Origin: CAZFGK01 sp964518635
GTDB lineage: Bacteria > Zixibacteria > MSB-5A5 > GN15 > FEB-12
Direction: 5' to 3'
Length of the DNA: 64,000 bases
Assembly: GCA_964518635.1 (NCBI GenBank)
Contig: CAZFGK010000002.1
Coordinates: forward strand, 1-64,000
Part shown: positions 53,770 to 61,796 of the stretch, in pieces
How positions within the stretch are numbered: position 1 is the stretch's first letter
Layout of the letters: each line of letters begins with the position of its first letter
Position numbers and translations under genes: made by a program
Notes under the pieces: generated by a model
Seen by the model: the letters and a program-made list of their open reading frames with translations, nothing else
Told to the model about the DNA's origin: nothing
Database searches by the model: none

Positions 53770-54129
53770 ATGCCTATCTTATCAAACGAACTCGACACCC
53801 TCTTTCGCGCCATGGCGGACCCGACTCGCCGCGGCGTGCTCACACAGTTGGCGAAGGGGCCAGCCCCTGTTCTGGAACTCGCTCGCCCCTACCGGATGGC
53901 ACTCCCCTCTTTCATGCAACATCTGGATGTGCTAGAGAAGTCTGGTCTGATACAAACGAACAAGCTTGGTCGTGTACGCACCTGTACCCTGAACAGTAAG
54001 CGGCTAGTAGAGGCCGAAGGCTGGCTGACTGCTCAGCGCCACATATGGGAGCGGCGACTTGATCAATTGGATGAGCACTTATTGAAAATGAAAAAACAAC
54101 AGACACAGAGTAGAAAGAGGAACAGATGA
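53770..54129 (+). CDS. ArsR-family transcriptional regulator
   Basis: This 119-residue winged-helix repressor carries [31 protein letters not shown] at its N terminus, then the recognition region [32 protein letters not shown]. The metal-binding cysteines of ArsR/SmtB are absent, so it belongs to the SdpR/YczG-like group that pairs with SRPBCC proteins. The next gene overlaps it as ATGA. The promoter leaves no room for a leader, so initiation is probably leaderless. Confidence 0.93.
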   Translation: MPILSNELDTLFRAMADPTRRGVLTQLAKGPAPVLELARPYRMALPSFMQHLDVLEKSGLIQTNKLGRVRTCTLNSKRLVEAEGWLTAQRHIWERRLDQLDEHLLKMKKQQTQSRKRNR

Positions 54130-54617
54130 GCATTTCCCCCTATGATCAGTTCGATCCCGAACGTGACTTGAAACTCGAACGAATTGTCGATGTCCCGGTC
54201 GAGCTAGTCTGGAAAGCATGGACCGACCCGAAACAGATCGTGAAATGGTTTACGCCTGATCCTTGGAAAACTATCGCCTGTGAGATTGATTTGCGACCCG
54301 GTGGACGTTTCTACACAGTCATGCAATCTCCTGAAGGGGAGCAATTCCCAGGGGATGGATGCTATCTCGAAATCGTTGAAAACAAAAAATTGATCTGGAC
54401 CGATGCTCTCGAACCCGGTTATCGACCAAGTGAGAAGCCGTTTTTCACCGGAATTATTCTGATCGAATCACTTGGTGCAAACAAAACAAAATATACAGCC
54501 ATTGCACGTCATCGGGATGCTGCAACTCGAGATCAGCATGAAACAATGGGCTTCTCCACCGGTTGGGGGACAGTGTTGGATCAACTTGTGGCGATGATCA
54601 AAGGGGAGAGACCTTAG
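54126..54617 (+). CDS. SRPBCC/AHSA1-domain protein
   Basis: This 163-residue protein is an activator-of-Hsp90 homology 1-like SRPBCC fold: [31 protein letters not shown] at the start, [17 protein letters not shown] in the middle, and [21 protein letters not shown] at the end. Such proteins form a hydrophobic pocket for small ligands. They are commonly encoded directly after an ArsR regulator, as here with a four-base overlap. The ligand is unknown. Confidence 0.93.
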   Translation: MSISPYDQFDPERDLKLERIVDVPVELVWKAWTDPKQIVKWFTPDPWKTIACEIDLRPGGRFYTVMQSPEGEQFPGDGCYLEIVENKKLIWTDALEPGYRPSEKPFFTGIILIESLGANKTKYTAIARHRDAATRDQHETMGFSTGWGTVLDQLVAMIKGERP

Positions 54618-54643
54618 CCAGGCATTGACACTACAACATTGGT

Positions 54644-55360
54644 TCAACGCCGTTCATTGGCGACTAAGCGCAGCCCCTTCCCGTGTAGACTGAGTATCTC
54701 AATCGTCGGGTCTGCTTTCAGATAGCGTCGCAGACGTGACACAAAGACATCCATACTGCGACCATTGAAATAGGAATCATTCCCCCAGACATCCCGCAGG
54801 ATTTTCCCGCGGTCGACGGTCTGATTGAGATTCCGGCAGAGAATCGCCAGCACTTCCGCTTCCCGTGCGGTCAGTTTCTGTTGTTCTCCATCGATACTGA
54901 GAATCATTCGGTTCGGATCAAAACTGAACTGACCAAATTGAAATGTCGTCGGCTGTGATTTCCCTGATTCTCCCGGTCGTGCCCTGCGAAGGACTGCCTG
55001 CATCCGAAGGAGCAATTCTTCCATGCTGAATGGCTTGGTCACATAGTCGTCTGCGCCCGCTTTGAATCCCTCAATCCGATCATCACGCATCGCTTTGGCG
55101 GTGAGAAATATAATCGGGACATCATCTCCACGTTCACGCAACAGCCGCGCGACCGTGAAGCCGTCCATTTCAGGAAGCATGACATCAAGTAATACCAACT
55201 CAGCAGATGACGCTTCCAGATACGTAAGCGCAGCCGGTCCAGTGACTACCAGCTGCGGGAGAAAACCATTCATCTTCAGATGCTCTATAATAATCGAACC
55301 AAGATTCGGGTCATCTTCGACAACGAGAATGTTACTCTGAAAATCGATCGACTCAGCCAT
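54644..55360 (-). CDS. OmpR/PhoB-family response regulator
   Basis: This 238-residue response regulator has a receiver domain (about 9-125) with the acidic pair in VVEDD, the phosphorylation site D59 in LLDVMLPEMDG and the conserved lysine in DYVTKPFSMEELL. A winged-helix DNA-binding domain follows (about 140-238, LTAREAEVLAILCRN, RSMDVFVSRLRRYLK). ATG at 55360 was chosen because it lies eight bases inside the kinase end with GAAGGA upstream. It is cotranscribed with the histidine kinase. Confidence 0.95.
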   Translation of the reverse strand: MAESIDFQSNILVVEDDPNLGSIIIEHLKMNGFLPQLVVTGPAALTYLEASSAELVLLDVMLPEMDGFTVARLLRERGDDVPIIFLTAKAMRDDRIEGFKAGADDYVTKPFSMEELLLRMQAVLRRARPGESGKSQPTTFQFGQFSFDPNRMILSIDGEQQKLTAREAEVLAILCRNLNQTVDRGKILRDVWGNDSYFNGRSMDVFVSRLRRYLKADPTIEILSLHGKGLRLVANERR

Positions 55361-57020
55361 CAGTTTTTTTTCCTTCAAGTGGGAGACGTACTGTGAGTGT
55401 CGTGCCAACACCCAGTTCACTTGTGAGTGTGACAGTACCGGAGTGGGATTCTGCGACGGCCTTCACATAACTCAGCCCGATCCCGAAACCTTTGACATCG
55501 TGGACATTTCCGGTCGAGCCACGCACGAATTTTTGAAAGACCGTCGCCTGATCGTTGGCAGCGATGCCGATTCCTTTATCAGTCACCTGCAACTCCGCTA
55601 TGCTCCCCTGCGATCCAAGTGAGACTAGAACATTTGGATGTACCGGAGAATATTTGATTGCGTTATCAATCAAATTCGAAATCATATTTCTAAGGTGTGT
55701 CCGATCTCCGTTCACGAAAAGGGGGTTCGACGGAGTTTCGACTTTCAACTCCCCGACACGCTGCTCGATAGACAATTCAAAACTCTGCGCAGCATGGCTC
55801 ACCAGATCGCAGAGGTCAACTTGCTCATATGAGAGTTGCAGTTCTCCTTCTTCGAGCTGAGCCAGTTGCAGAATCTTCTGCACCTGCGCCCGCATCCGGC
55901 GGTTCTCACTCCCGATCATGTCAACCATTCGTGAAGCCCGATCAAGAGATGCAAGCTGCGAATCTTTCTCAAGGGCTTCGACAGCAAGCTGAATGGTCGA
56001 AACCGGGGTGGTGAATTCATGTGTCAGATTCGCGATAAACTCCTGCGTCCGCATACGGACACGATCCTGTTTTCGAATCACCACCAACCCGAGCAGAACC
56101 GTCGCTGCAAGCATCGAAATAAACAGAGTGCTCGCGACAATCGTGGGCAATCGTTCCCCCCAGAAATAGCTTTCCTGATCGGGAAATTGAACTCGAAGCA
56201 CCCCTGCCTCCCCACCCATATCGAACGGAAACAGCGGGGCGGCATAGGAAGGATGCTGGCTGAATTCAGAGGTGTCTGTTGTTGCGAAGACCAGTGACGC
56301 ATTCGAATCGAAGACTGCAAAGGCTGGTTTCAGAGCAATCCCCGCCATGTCAAGATGTCGCGCAAAGAGTGAGTCGAGCTGCTCACGGTTGACTCGTTCC
56401 CGCAGAGGTCGCGGTGTCATGGTCGAAATGCGGTGCACAACCTGCGAGATAAATACATCCTGACCTAGAAAGAGAGAGTCTCGCAAAGGATCAGAATTTC
56501 TCTTCGCCGCTTGTCGAGCAGGAGTCAGGCCAGAGTCTGCGCCCGCTCTGGTCGAATCTGCGGAACCAACATACGCCCGAAAAGCAATGCTCTGGTTCTC
56601 ACGTTTGCGCAGCACTCCTTTTGGCTCGTTCGAAAGAGTAGTACGTTCGACAAACTCCGCCTCAAGCCGGTAATGAAAACTAGAATCGTGATTCCCTCCG
56701 ATGATGGTCTTTTGAAACAACCCACTAGCAGTATCAGCAAGTACGATCACCTGCAACTGCCCGGAATCGGAAAGCCCGGTTGAGTCTCGTTGCCATTGGA
56801 GGAGACGCTGAAGAGAATCCATCGGCATGGTCACCGCGATTTCCATCGTTTCAAGATCACGAACAACATCACCGAGTACATCCCGTACCCTTGATTCAAA
56901 TATCTGCTCTTTCAGTGCAGTCGAATCACGCAGCAGCCCCAGTTGTACCCAAGTGAGTCCAACAAGGGCAACCAGTGCCATTCCGACTGAGATCCAGAGT
57001 ATTTGCTGACGTGCTTTCAT
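55353..57020 (-). CDS. Sensor histidine kinase of the OmpR-type system
   Basis: This protein of about 555 residues has a transmembrane helix near the start (about 7-27), a periplasmic domain (about 28-315), and a second helix (about 312-334, TIVASTLFISMLAATVLLGLVVI). The kinase core follows: H-box NLTHEFTTPVSTIQLAVEAL, N-box NLIDNAIKYS, G1 DKGIGIA and G2 FGIGLSYVKAV. ATG at 57020 is preferred; the open frame to 57086 lacks support. It is paired with the following response regulator and divergent from the PDZ/ABC operon. Confidence 0.93.
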   Translation of the reverse strand: MKARQQILWISVGMALVALVGLTWVQLGLLRDSTALKEQIFESRVRDVLGDVVRDLETMEIAVTMPMDSLQRLLQWQRDSTGLSDSGQLQVIVLADTASGLFQKTIIGGNHDSSFHYRLEAEFVERTTLSNEPKGVLRKRENQSIAFRAYVGSADSTRAGADSGLTPARQAAKRNSDPLRDSLFLGQDVFISQVVHRISTMTPRPLRERVNREQLDSLFARHLDMAGIALKPAFAVFDSNASLVFATTDTSEFSQHPSYAAPLFPFDMGGEAGVLRVQFPDQESYFWGERLPTIVASTLFISMLAATVLLGLVVIRKQDRVRMRTQEFIANLTHEFTTPVSTIQLAVEALEKDSQLASLDRASRMVDMIGSENRRMRAQVQKILQLAQLEEGELQLSYEQVDLCDLVSHAAQSFELSIEQRVGELKVETPSNPLFVNGDRTHLRNMISNLIDNAIKYSPVHPNVLVSLGSQGSIAELQVTDKGIGIAANDQATVFQKFVRGSTGNVHDVKGFGIGLSYVKAVAESHSGTVTLTSELGVGTTLTVRLPLEGKKTDG

Positions 57021-57090
57021 TTTCGAATTCCTGCCTAGTATACCTCTCTGAATGACAAGAACGGCACAAATTCTGATCTGATCCACTCTA

Positions 57091-57106
57091 TTAACTGATC
57101 TTAACT
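57091..57106. promoter_or_regulatory. TTAACT direct repeat, candidate OmpR-type binding site
   Basis: TTAACT occurs at 57091-57096 and 57101-57106, exactly one helical turn apart. Tandem half-sites spaced 10-11 bp are typical of OmpR/PhoB-family regulators. The site lies between the divergent two-component system and PDZ/ABC operon, so the adjacent response regulator is the natural candidate to bind here. Confidence 0.45.
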
Positions 57107-57195
57107 CCCTGTCACTTCTGATAACGGGACTTATCGGCTGGCCACGCGTATGTAAGGCAGGAGAAAACAGTAAATACCAACTGAAGAGGAATCTT

Positions 57196-58032
57196 ATGCA
57201 CTATTCAATGAAGCGCGATCACGCAACTCTCTCACTGTTCTGCTGTTTAATCATGTTCGCTGTTACCGCAACATCCTCCTTCGCCGCTGAAGAAAAGAAA
57301 ACTGAAGGGGCTGCCCCCCGGATGCAGATGATCACTGCCGAATCAGGTGAAGCATTTATCATTCCTGAGTGTGAATGTCTCGCTCTCATGAAAGACTCGG
57401 TGATTTCTATTCTCGCAGTGCTCGAACCGGCGAAGCGTCCTGATAAATATAGGACCATCGACATCCAAAAGGGGGATGTCCTCATGATGCTCAACGGAAA
57501 GAAACTGACCGACGCCACGTTTTTGCGAACGATGTACGATTCTCTTGCTATGGGGGCCGAAATCAAACTCGGACTCAAACGTAACGGCAAGCCGATGATT
57601 GTCAGCTTTCAAAAAGGGGAACCGATTGAAGGGGGAAACATGAAAATGGTCCTCGACACCGAAGGTGGCGCACCCGGACAACAGGGTGGACAACGAGTGA
57701 TGAAGCAGTTTGCCGGCGGAGAGGATTTCGATGAAATCGATGCTCTTGTCCCGCTCGGAATTCTTGTAGGGATTTCAAAAGGAAAAGCGGTTGTCGCAGA
57801 TCTCCTCCCGATGGCAGGAGAAGTGTACGGCGAGAAAACACCCGCCACAAAAGATGAGCTCGTCTCTATCGACGGCAAACCAATCAAAGGGATGGAAGCT
57901 ATTGAATCGCTCCGACCATCACTTGTCTCCGCCAAAAAAGGGACGGTTGTCGTGCGACGTGACGGCAAGGAACTGACATTCAATTATGTCGTACCGAATG
58001 AACTCCCGCAAATCATGATGAAGAAGCACTAA
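57196..58032 (+). CDS. Exported protein with two PDZ-like domains
   Basis: This 278-residue protein has a signal peptide (about 1-31, ending SSFAA). Two PDZ-like segments follow: about 75-135 (IDIQKGDVLMMLNGKKLTDATFLRTMY, IKLGLKRNGKPMIVSF) and about 180-272 (ILVGISKGKAVVADLL, DELVSIDGKPIKGMEAIESL, TVVVRRDGKELTFNYVVP). No protease domain is attached. It likely acts as a periplasmic peptide- or protein-binding adaptor. AGAGGA precedes the ATG. It heads a five-gene operon with a NEW3 protein and an ABC-2 transporter. Confidence 0.8.
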   Translation: MHYSMKRDHATLSLFCCLIMFAVTATSSFAAEEKKTEGAAPRMQMITAESGEAFIIPECECLALMKDSVISILAVLEPAKRPDKYRTIDIQKGDVLMMLNGKKLTDATFLRTMYDSLAMGAEIKLGLKRNGKPMIVSFQKGEPIEGGNMKMVLDTEGGAPGQQGGQRVMKQFAGGEDFDEIDALVPLGILVGISKGKAVVADLLPMAGEVYGEKTPATKDELVSIDGKPIKGMEAIESLRPSLVSAKKGTVVVRRDGKELTFNYVVPNELPQIMMKKH

Positions 58033-58039
58033 TCTTAAG

Positions 58040-59554
58040 ATGAATCGCATTCAATTCACACGTCTGTCATTACGGCTTATTTTGGCCTTCTGCCTTTCAT
58101 TGATCGGTGTCGGTGAGATTGCGCGAGCGCAGTCCCCGGTACCGTTCAATGAGCGGGATGATCAATACCCGCTGCTTGGACTCAAACGTGCGAAAGAGGC
58201 ATATGATGCAAGTCGCGCCGAGTATACACGCCGTGAAGAGCTGCACAAGAAAGGATTGATCACCGCGCAGGAGCTGGAACAGACCAAGTCCCGATTCATC
58301 AATGACGAAGTGAATTATCAGCAGTCGCTTCTGGCAGTGATGTTTGAAAAACAGTTCATCACTGTCTCATCTGCGGTCAAGTACCTGACAAAAACTGGTG
58401 AGCGTCGCGTCAGAGTAACTCTCGCAAATACTGCTAGCGCCAGTGCCGAGGCCTTTGCGCTGGCGGGACTCAGTGACTCGATGTATGCGAGTTTGCAGCC
58501 GGATGTGATTCCGAATGTCTATGTCTCATTGCTGAACAAAGAACAGGCGATCATCTCGAAGCCATACGAGAAGAAAATCGACGCTCTCAGAACAAATCAG
58601 CCAGTCACCCTCGATTTCGGACTCCTACAGGATCTCGATAACGTCGTTGTCTCACTTATCTACGGTCGTGGAAGTGCTCGACAATTGAATATCTTTCTGC
58701 AGAAAGATGGCACCCTTGATAGGATTGATATCCGCAGTGATCAGTTTTCGCAGGAGGTCGATCTCGGCAAGACCGCAAAGTTTGATCTGCGACTTGAAAT
58801 GTTCAGCGGCGGCAATCATGCCTACACCCTGGGAATAGTCAATCTGCCGAAAGAGATGACCGGTCGGTTTATCGATCCGGTAACAAACGCGCGTGTCAGT
58901 CAGGTCAGATTCGATGAAGGGAATCGCGGCAAGCTGGTTCGACTCGAAATCACACTTCCGGACAGACCGAGTGAAGGGGTCAAACTCGACAGTCTTCTCA
59001 CCTTTCAGGTCTACGCCATGAATTCATCCAGCAGTGATGCTGATCAGAGTCGAGATCTGCAAAATACTGCCGCCCTTGCCGAGAGTGGTGTCGGTTTCGC
59101 CACCCTTGAACTAAGACCTCGCGGTAGAGGGAAAATAGCGGTCAAAGCACAGCAACTCTTCGCTGCGATTGCAGCAAATGAGACGGCTGAAGTCCCGATG
59201 GTTCTGCGAAATGACGGAAGCCATCAGCTTTCCAATCTCGAAGCGCAGCTTGATCTCCCCCTCGGCTGGCGTGGGCGGACCGAACCGACCAATATCGCCG
59301 AACTAGATATCGCGCGAGAGAGTGAGTTTCGCGTCATCCTCGAACCATCCGGCGAAACTGAACCGGGGAGATACGACATTCGCGTTCGTCTGAGCGCGAC
59401 CTCCGCAGGGGAACCAGTCAGCGAAATTGAAAAGATCATCACCATTGAAATTCAACCAGCGCGACAATTTTGGCTCACCGCACTCATCTCAATACTGGTC
59501 CTCGGACTGGTAGCAGGAATGGTCGTGCTGGGTATCCGTGTCGCGCGAAAATAG
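58040..59554 (+). CDS. Periplasmic NEW3-domain protein with adaptor-like helical hairpin and C-terminal anchor
   Basis: This 504-residue protein has a signal peptide (about 1-30). A charged helical hairpin spans about 49-102 (AKEAYDASRAEYTRREEL, GLITAQELEQTKSRF), closely resembling the hairpin of HlyD/RND adaptors but without their lipoyl halves. Beta-rich segments follow, then a NEW3-like domain (about 365-470, VPMVLRNDGSHQLSNLEAQLDLPLGW, PSGETEPGRYDIRVRLSA), and a C-terminal transmembrane helix (about 477-500). It lies between the PDZ protein and the ABC ATPase and is probably the periplasmic part of that transporter. Function unknown. Confidence 0.7.
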   Translation: MNRIQFTRLSLRLILAFCLSLIGVGEIARAQSPVPFNERDDQYPLLGLKRAKEAYDASRAEYTRREELHKKGLITAQELEQTKSRFINDEVNYQQSLLAVMFEKQFITVSSAVKYLTKTGERRVRVTLANTASASAEAFALAGLSDSMYASLQPDVIPNVYVSLLNKEQAIISKPYEKKIDALRTNQPVTLDFGLLQDLDNVVVSLIYGRGSARQLNIFLQKDGTLDRIDIRSDQFSQEVDLGKTAKFDLRLEMFSGGNHAYTLGIVNLPKEMTGRFIDPVTNARVSQVRFDEGNRGKLVRLEITLPDRPSEGVKLDSLLTFQVYAMNSSSSDADQSRDLQNTAALAESGVGFATLELRPRGRGKIAVKAQQLFAAIAANETAEVPMVLRNDGSHQLSNLEAQLDLPLGWRGRTEPTNIAELDIARESEFRVILEPSGETEPGRYDIRVRLSATSAGEPVSEIEKIITIEIQPARQFWLTALISILVLGLVAGMVVLGIRVARK

Positions 59555-59575
59555 ACCGATAAGGCGGAGGTGAGT

Positions 59576-60346
59576 ATGCAGGAACAATCACACTGCGGGA
59601 TTCTGGCAGCAAAAAATCTGACCAAAGATTATGGCGACGGTCGGAACGCTCTCGACAATCTGACTATGCAGGTCAAGGCAGGTGAAATCTACGTCATGCT
59701 TGGCAGCAACGGTGCCGGAAAGACTACGACCATCAATATCTTTCTGAATCTGATACCGCCGACATCTGGTGAAGCCACCATTTGCGGCGTCGCAACTCAT
59801 GTCGATCCCCTGAAAGCAAAATTAAATCTCGCCTTTGTGTCAGAGAATGTCATGCTCTACGGTAATCTTACGGCATGGCAGAATCTCGATTTCTTTGCGC
59901 GGCTTTCGGGAAAACAGCCCACGAAAGATGAATGCGCGGCTACGCTGAAAAGAGTCGGGCTCGATCCGAAGCATCTGCATGCAAAAGTTCAGACCTTTTC
60001 AAAAGGAATGCGTCAGAAATGCGGCCTCGCTATCGCCATCATGAAGGGTGTCCCGGCAATTCTGCTTGATGAACCGACTTCAGGGCTTGATCCACGGTCA
60101 TCAAATGAATTTCAGCAACTCCTGCATGATCTGCGCAAAGATGGCTGTGCGATTCTGATGAGTAGCCATGACATTTTTCGCTCTCGCGAAGTTGCCGACA
60201 AGATCGGTATCATGAGTGCGGGTAAACTGGTCGTCGAGCATGATGCCGCTTCACTTCGAGGCATGAATCTGGAGCAAGTCTATCTCGAAGTCACCGCCAA
60301 TGGGATGTCGACAGATTCTACGCAGCGTATCGGAGCTGTGATATGA
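59576..60346 (+). CDS. ABC-2-type transporter ATP-binding protein
   Basis: This ATPase of about 256 residues shows the DRA/Nod-type features of ABC-2 exporters: Walker A GSNGAGKTTT, the signature region as FSKGMRQKCGLAIAIM, and Walker B AILLDEPTSGLDP followed by the H-loop SSHD. The signature FSKGM replaces LSGGQ, as in many ABC-2 ATPases. ATG at 59576 is chosen because GGAGG ends six bases earlier; a GTG at 59570 would overlap the ribosome site. Its stop overlaps the next start as ATGA. Confidence 0.94.
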   Translation: MQEQSHCGILAAKNLTKDYGDGRNALDNLTMQVKAGEIYVMLGSNGAGKTTTINIFLNLIPPTSGEATICGVATHVDPLKAKLNLAFVSENVMLYGNLTAWQNLDFFARLSGKQPTKDECAATLKRVGLDPKHLHAKVQTFSKGMRQKCGLAIAIMKGVPAILLDEPTSGLDPRSSNEFQQLLHDLRKDGCAILMSSHDIFRSREVADKIGIMSAGKLVVEHDAASLRGMNLEQVYLEVTANGMSTDSTQRIGAVI

Positions 60347-61761
60347 GTCTTATCTCGACCATCGCCCGGAAAGAGATTCGTGATGCAATTGTAAGTCCGA
60401 GGTTTTTGCTCAGCTTCGGCGTCACTGCTCTCATCATGCTTCTCGCCTTCGCCAATGGTGCCCTCACCTATCATCGTCAGAAATCACAGTACGAAGCCGC
60501 ACGGGCGGCAAATGAAAGACGATTCAACGGCGTCACGGAGTGGCATCAGGTCAATGAAACTGAATCTCTACTTCCGCCGACCACGCTCTCGGCAATCATA
60601 CCCGGGCTGAGCTACGACATCGGAACCCGCGCACGTATTTCCCCCGGAGGTGAAATTCGCACAAGAGGGAGTGTCTATGGCGGCGAATTATTCTTCGCAC
60701 TCTTCCGTGTTCTTGATGTTGAATTTGTCTGCGTGTTACTTCTGCCGCTTCTCTGCATTGTCATGGCGCATGATGCCATCTGCGGCGAACGAGAGCGCGC
60801 GACGCTCCGGCTCTTGCTGGCTCATCCGATTCCGCGCGATTCGATTCTCTTCGGCAAAGCGATTGGTGTGCTCGCGGTTCTTGTTCCGGGTACTTCGCTG
60901 CTATTCCTCCTGGGAATACTTCTCCTCCTGTTCTCAGGAGTGCCAATTTCCGGGAACGATATGCTCCCGATCATCGGGCTTGCCGCGACTGCGGCAATCG
61001 TCGCACTCTTCTGGACCTCTCTTTCCCTTCTCACTTCTACACTTTCTCGAAAAGCTGCCACTTCATTTCTGATCTTGCTGGTCGTCTGGGTAGGGAGTGC
61101 CTTGATCTGGCCGCGAGTAAGTGTGCTGCTTGCTGCGAGAATGGTTGATGTCCCCGCTCGGGAGATTGCTTCTCTGGAGCGATCAAAACTCGCGATGGAA
61201 GTCTCACAGAAAAATCGTGAAGCCATGGGAGCGATTGATCTTACTGGTTTTGAAGCTGATCCGATGGCACGATTTTCAAAATTCATGGATTCCCTTGGGC
61301 AGGAGCGTCAAAAACAACTCGATGAACTCTCTGAGCGTTTTCGCCTCGACCGTGAAGTCCGCCTTCGTGAACAGGAACGCCTTGCAGTCAGTGCCGCCAG
61401 AATGTCCCCGTCTGTCGCAACCTCTCTGGCACTTCAGGAGTTGGCTGGTACATCAGTCTCATTGCCGAATGCATTTGAAAAGCAGTCACGTGAGTATCAG
61501 GAGCAATTTGGCGCATTCTTAAAGGAGAAAACGGGACTGAGTGGACAAGGAGGAAGAGTGGTTATTCGACAGATAGTGAACGGTCAAGAGGAGGAAAAAC
61601 CGGAGATTGATGTCAGCGAAATTCCCAAATTTCAATTCGATCCGTCTGCCGTCCCAAAGGGGAGCAATACTGTTCTGTTGAGTCTTACAAGTTTGATTAT
61701 CGCCGCCTTCGCCGCACTCGGTTTCTCATGGCGAAAATTTCTCACCTATGATGCTCGCTAG
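60343..61761 (+). CDS. ABC-2-type permease (first of paralogous pair)
   Basis: This 472-residue inner-membrane permease has an N-terminal helix (about 20-42), a periplasmic or loop segment with IIPGLSYDIGTRARISP, then five helices (about 125-265) with ICGERERATLRLLLAHPIPRDSILFGKAIG as the ATPase-coupling region. A long charged segment (about 270-435) and a final helix near 445 end it. The layout matches GldG/NosY-like ABC-2 permeases of the type with a large extracytoplasmic loop. It is probably half of a heterodimer with the next gene. Confidence 0.9.
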   Translation: MSLISTIARKEIRDAIVSPRFLLSFGVTALIMLLAFANGALTYHRQKSQYEAARAANERRFNGVTEWHQVNETESLLPPTTLSAIIPGLSYDIGTRARISPGGEIRTRGSVYGGELFFALFRVLDVEFVCVLLLPLLCIVMAHDAICGERERATLRLLLAHPIPRDSILFGKAIGVLAVLVPGTSLLFLLGILLLLFSGVPISGNDMLPIIGLAATAAIVALFWTSLSLLTSTLSRKAATSFLILLVVWVGSALIWPRVSVLLAARMVDVPAREIASLERSKLAMEVSQKNREAMGAIDLTGFEADPMARFSKFMDSLGQERQKQLDELSERFRLDREVRLREQERLAVSAARMSPSVATSLALQELAGTSVSLPNAFEKQSREYQEQFGAFLKEKTGLSGQGGRVVIRQIVNGQEEEKPEIDVSEIPKFQFDPSAVPKGSNTVLLSLTSLIIAAFAALGFSWRKFLTYDAR

Positions 61762-61796
61762 CAGATGAAATCACAAGTTCACAAAGGATACGACAT

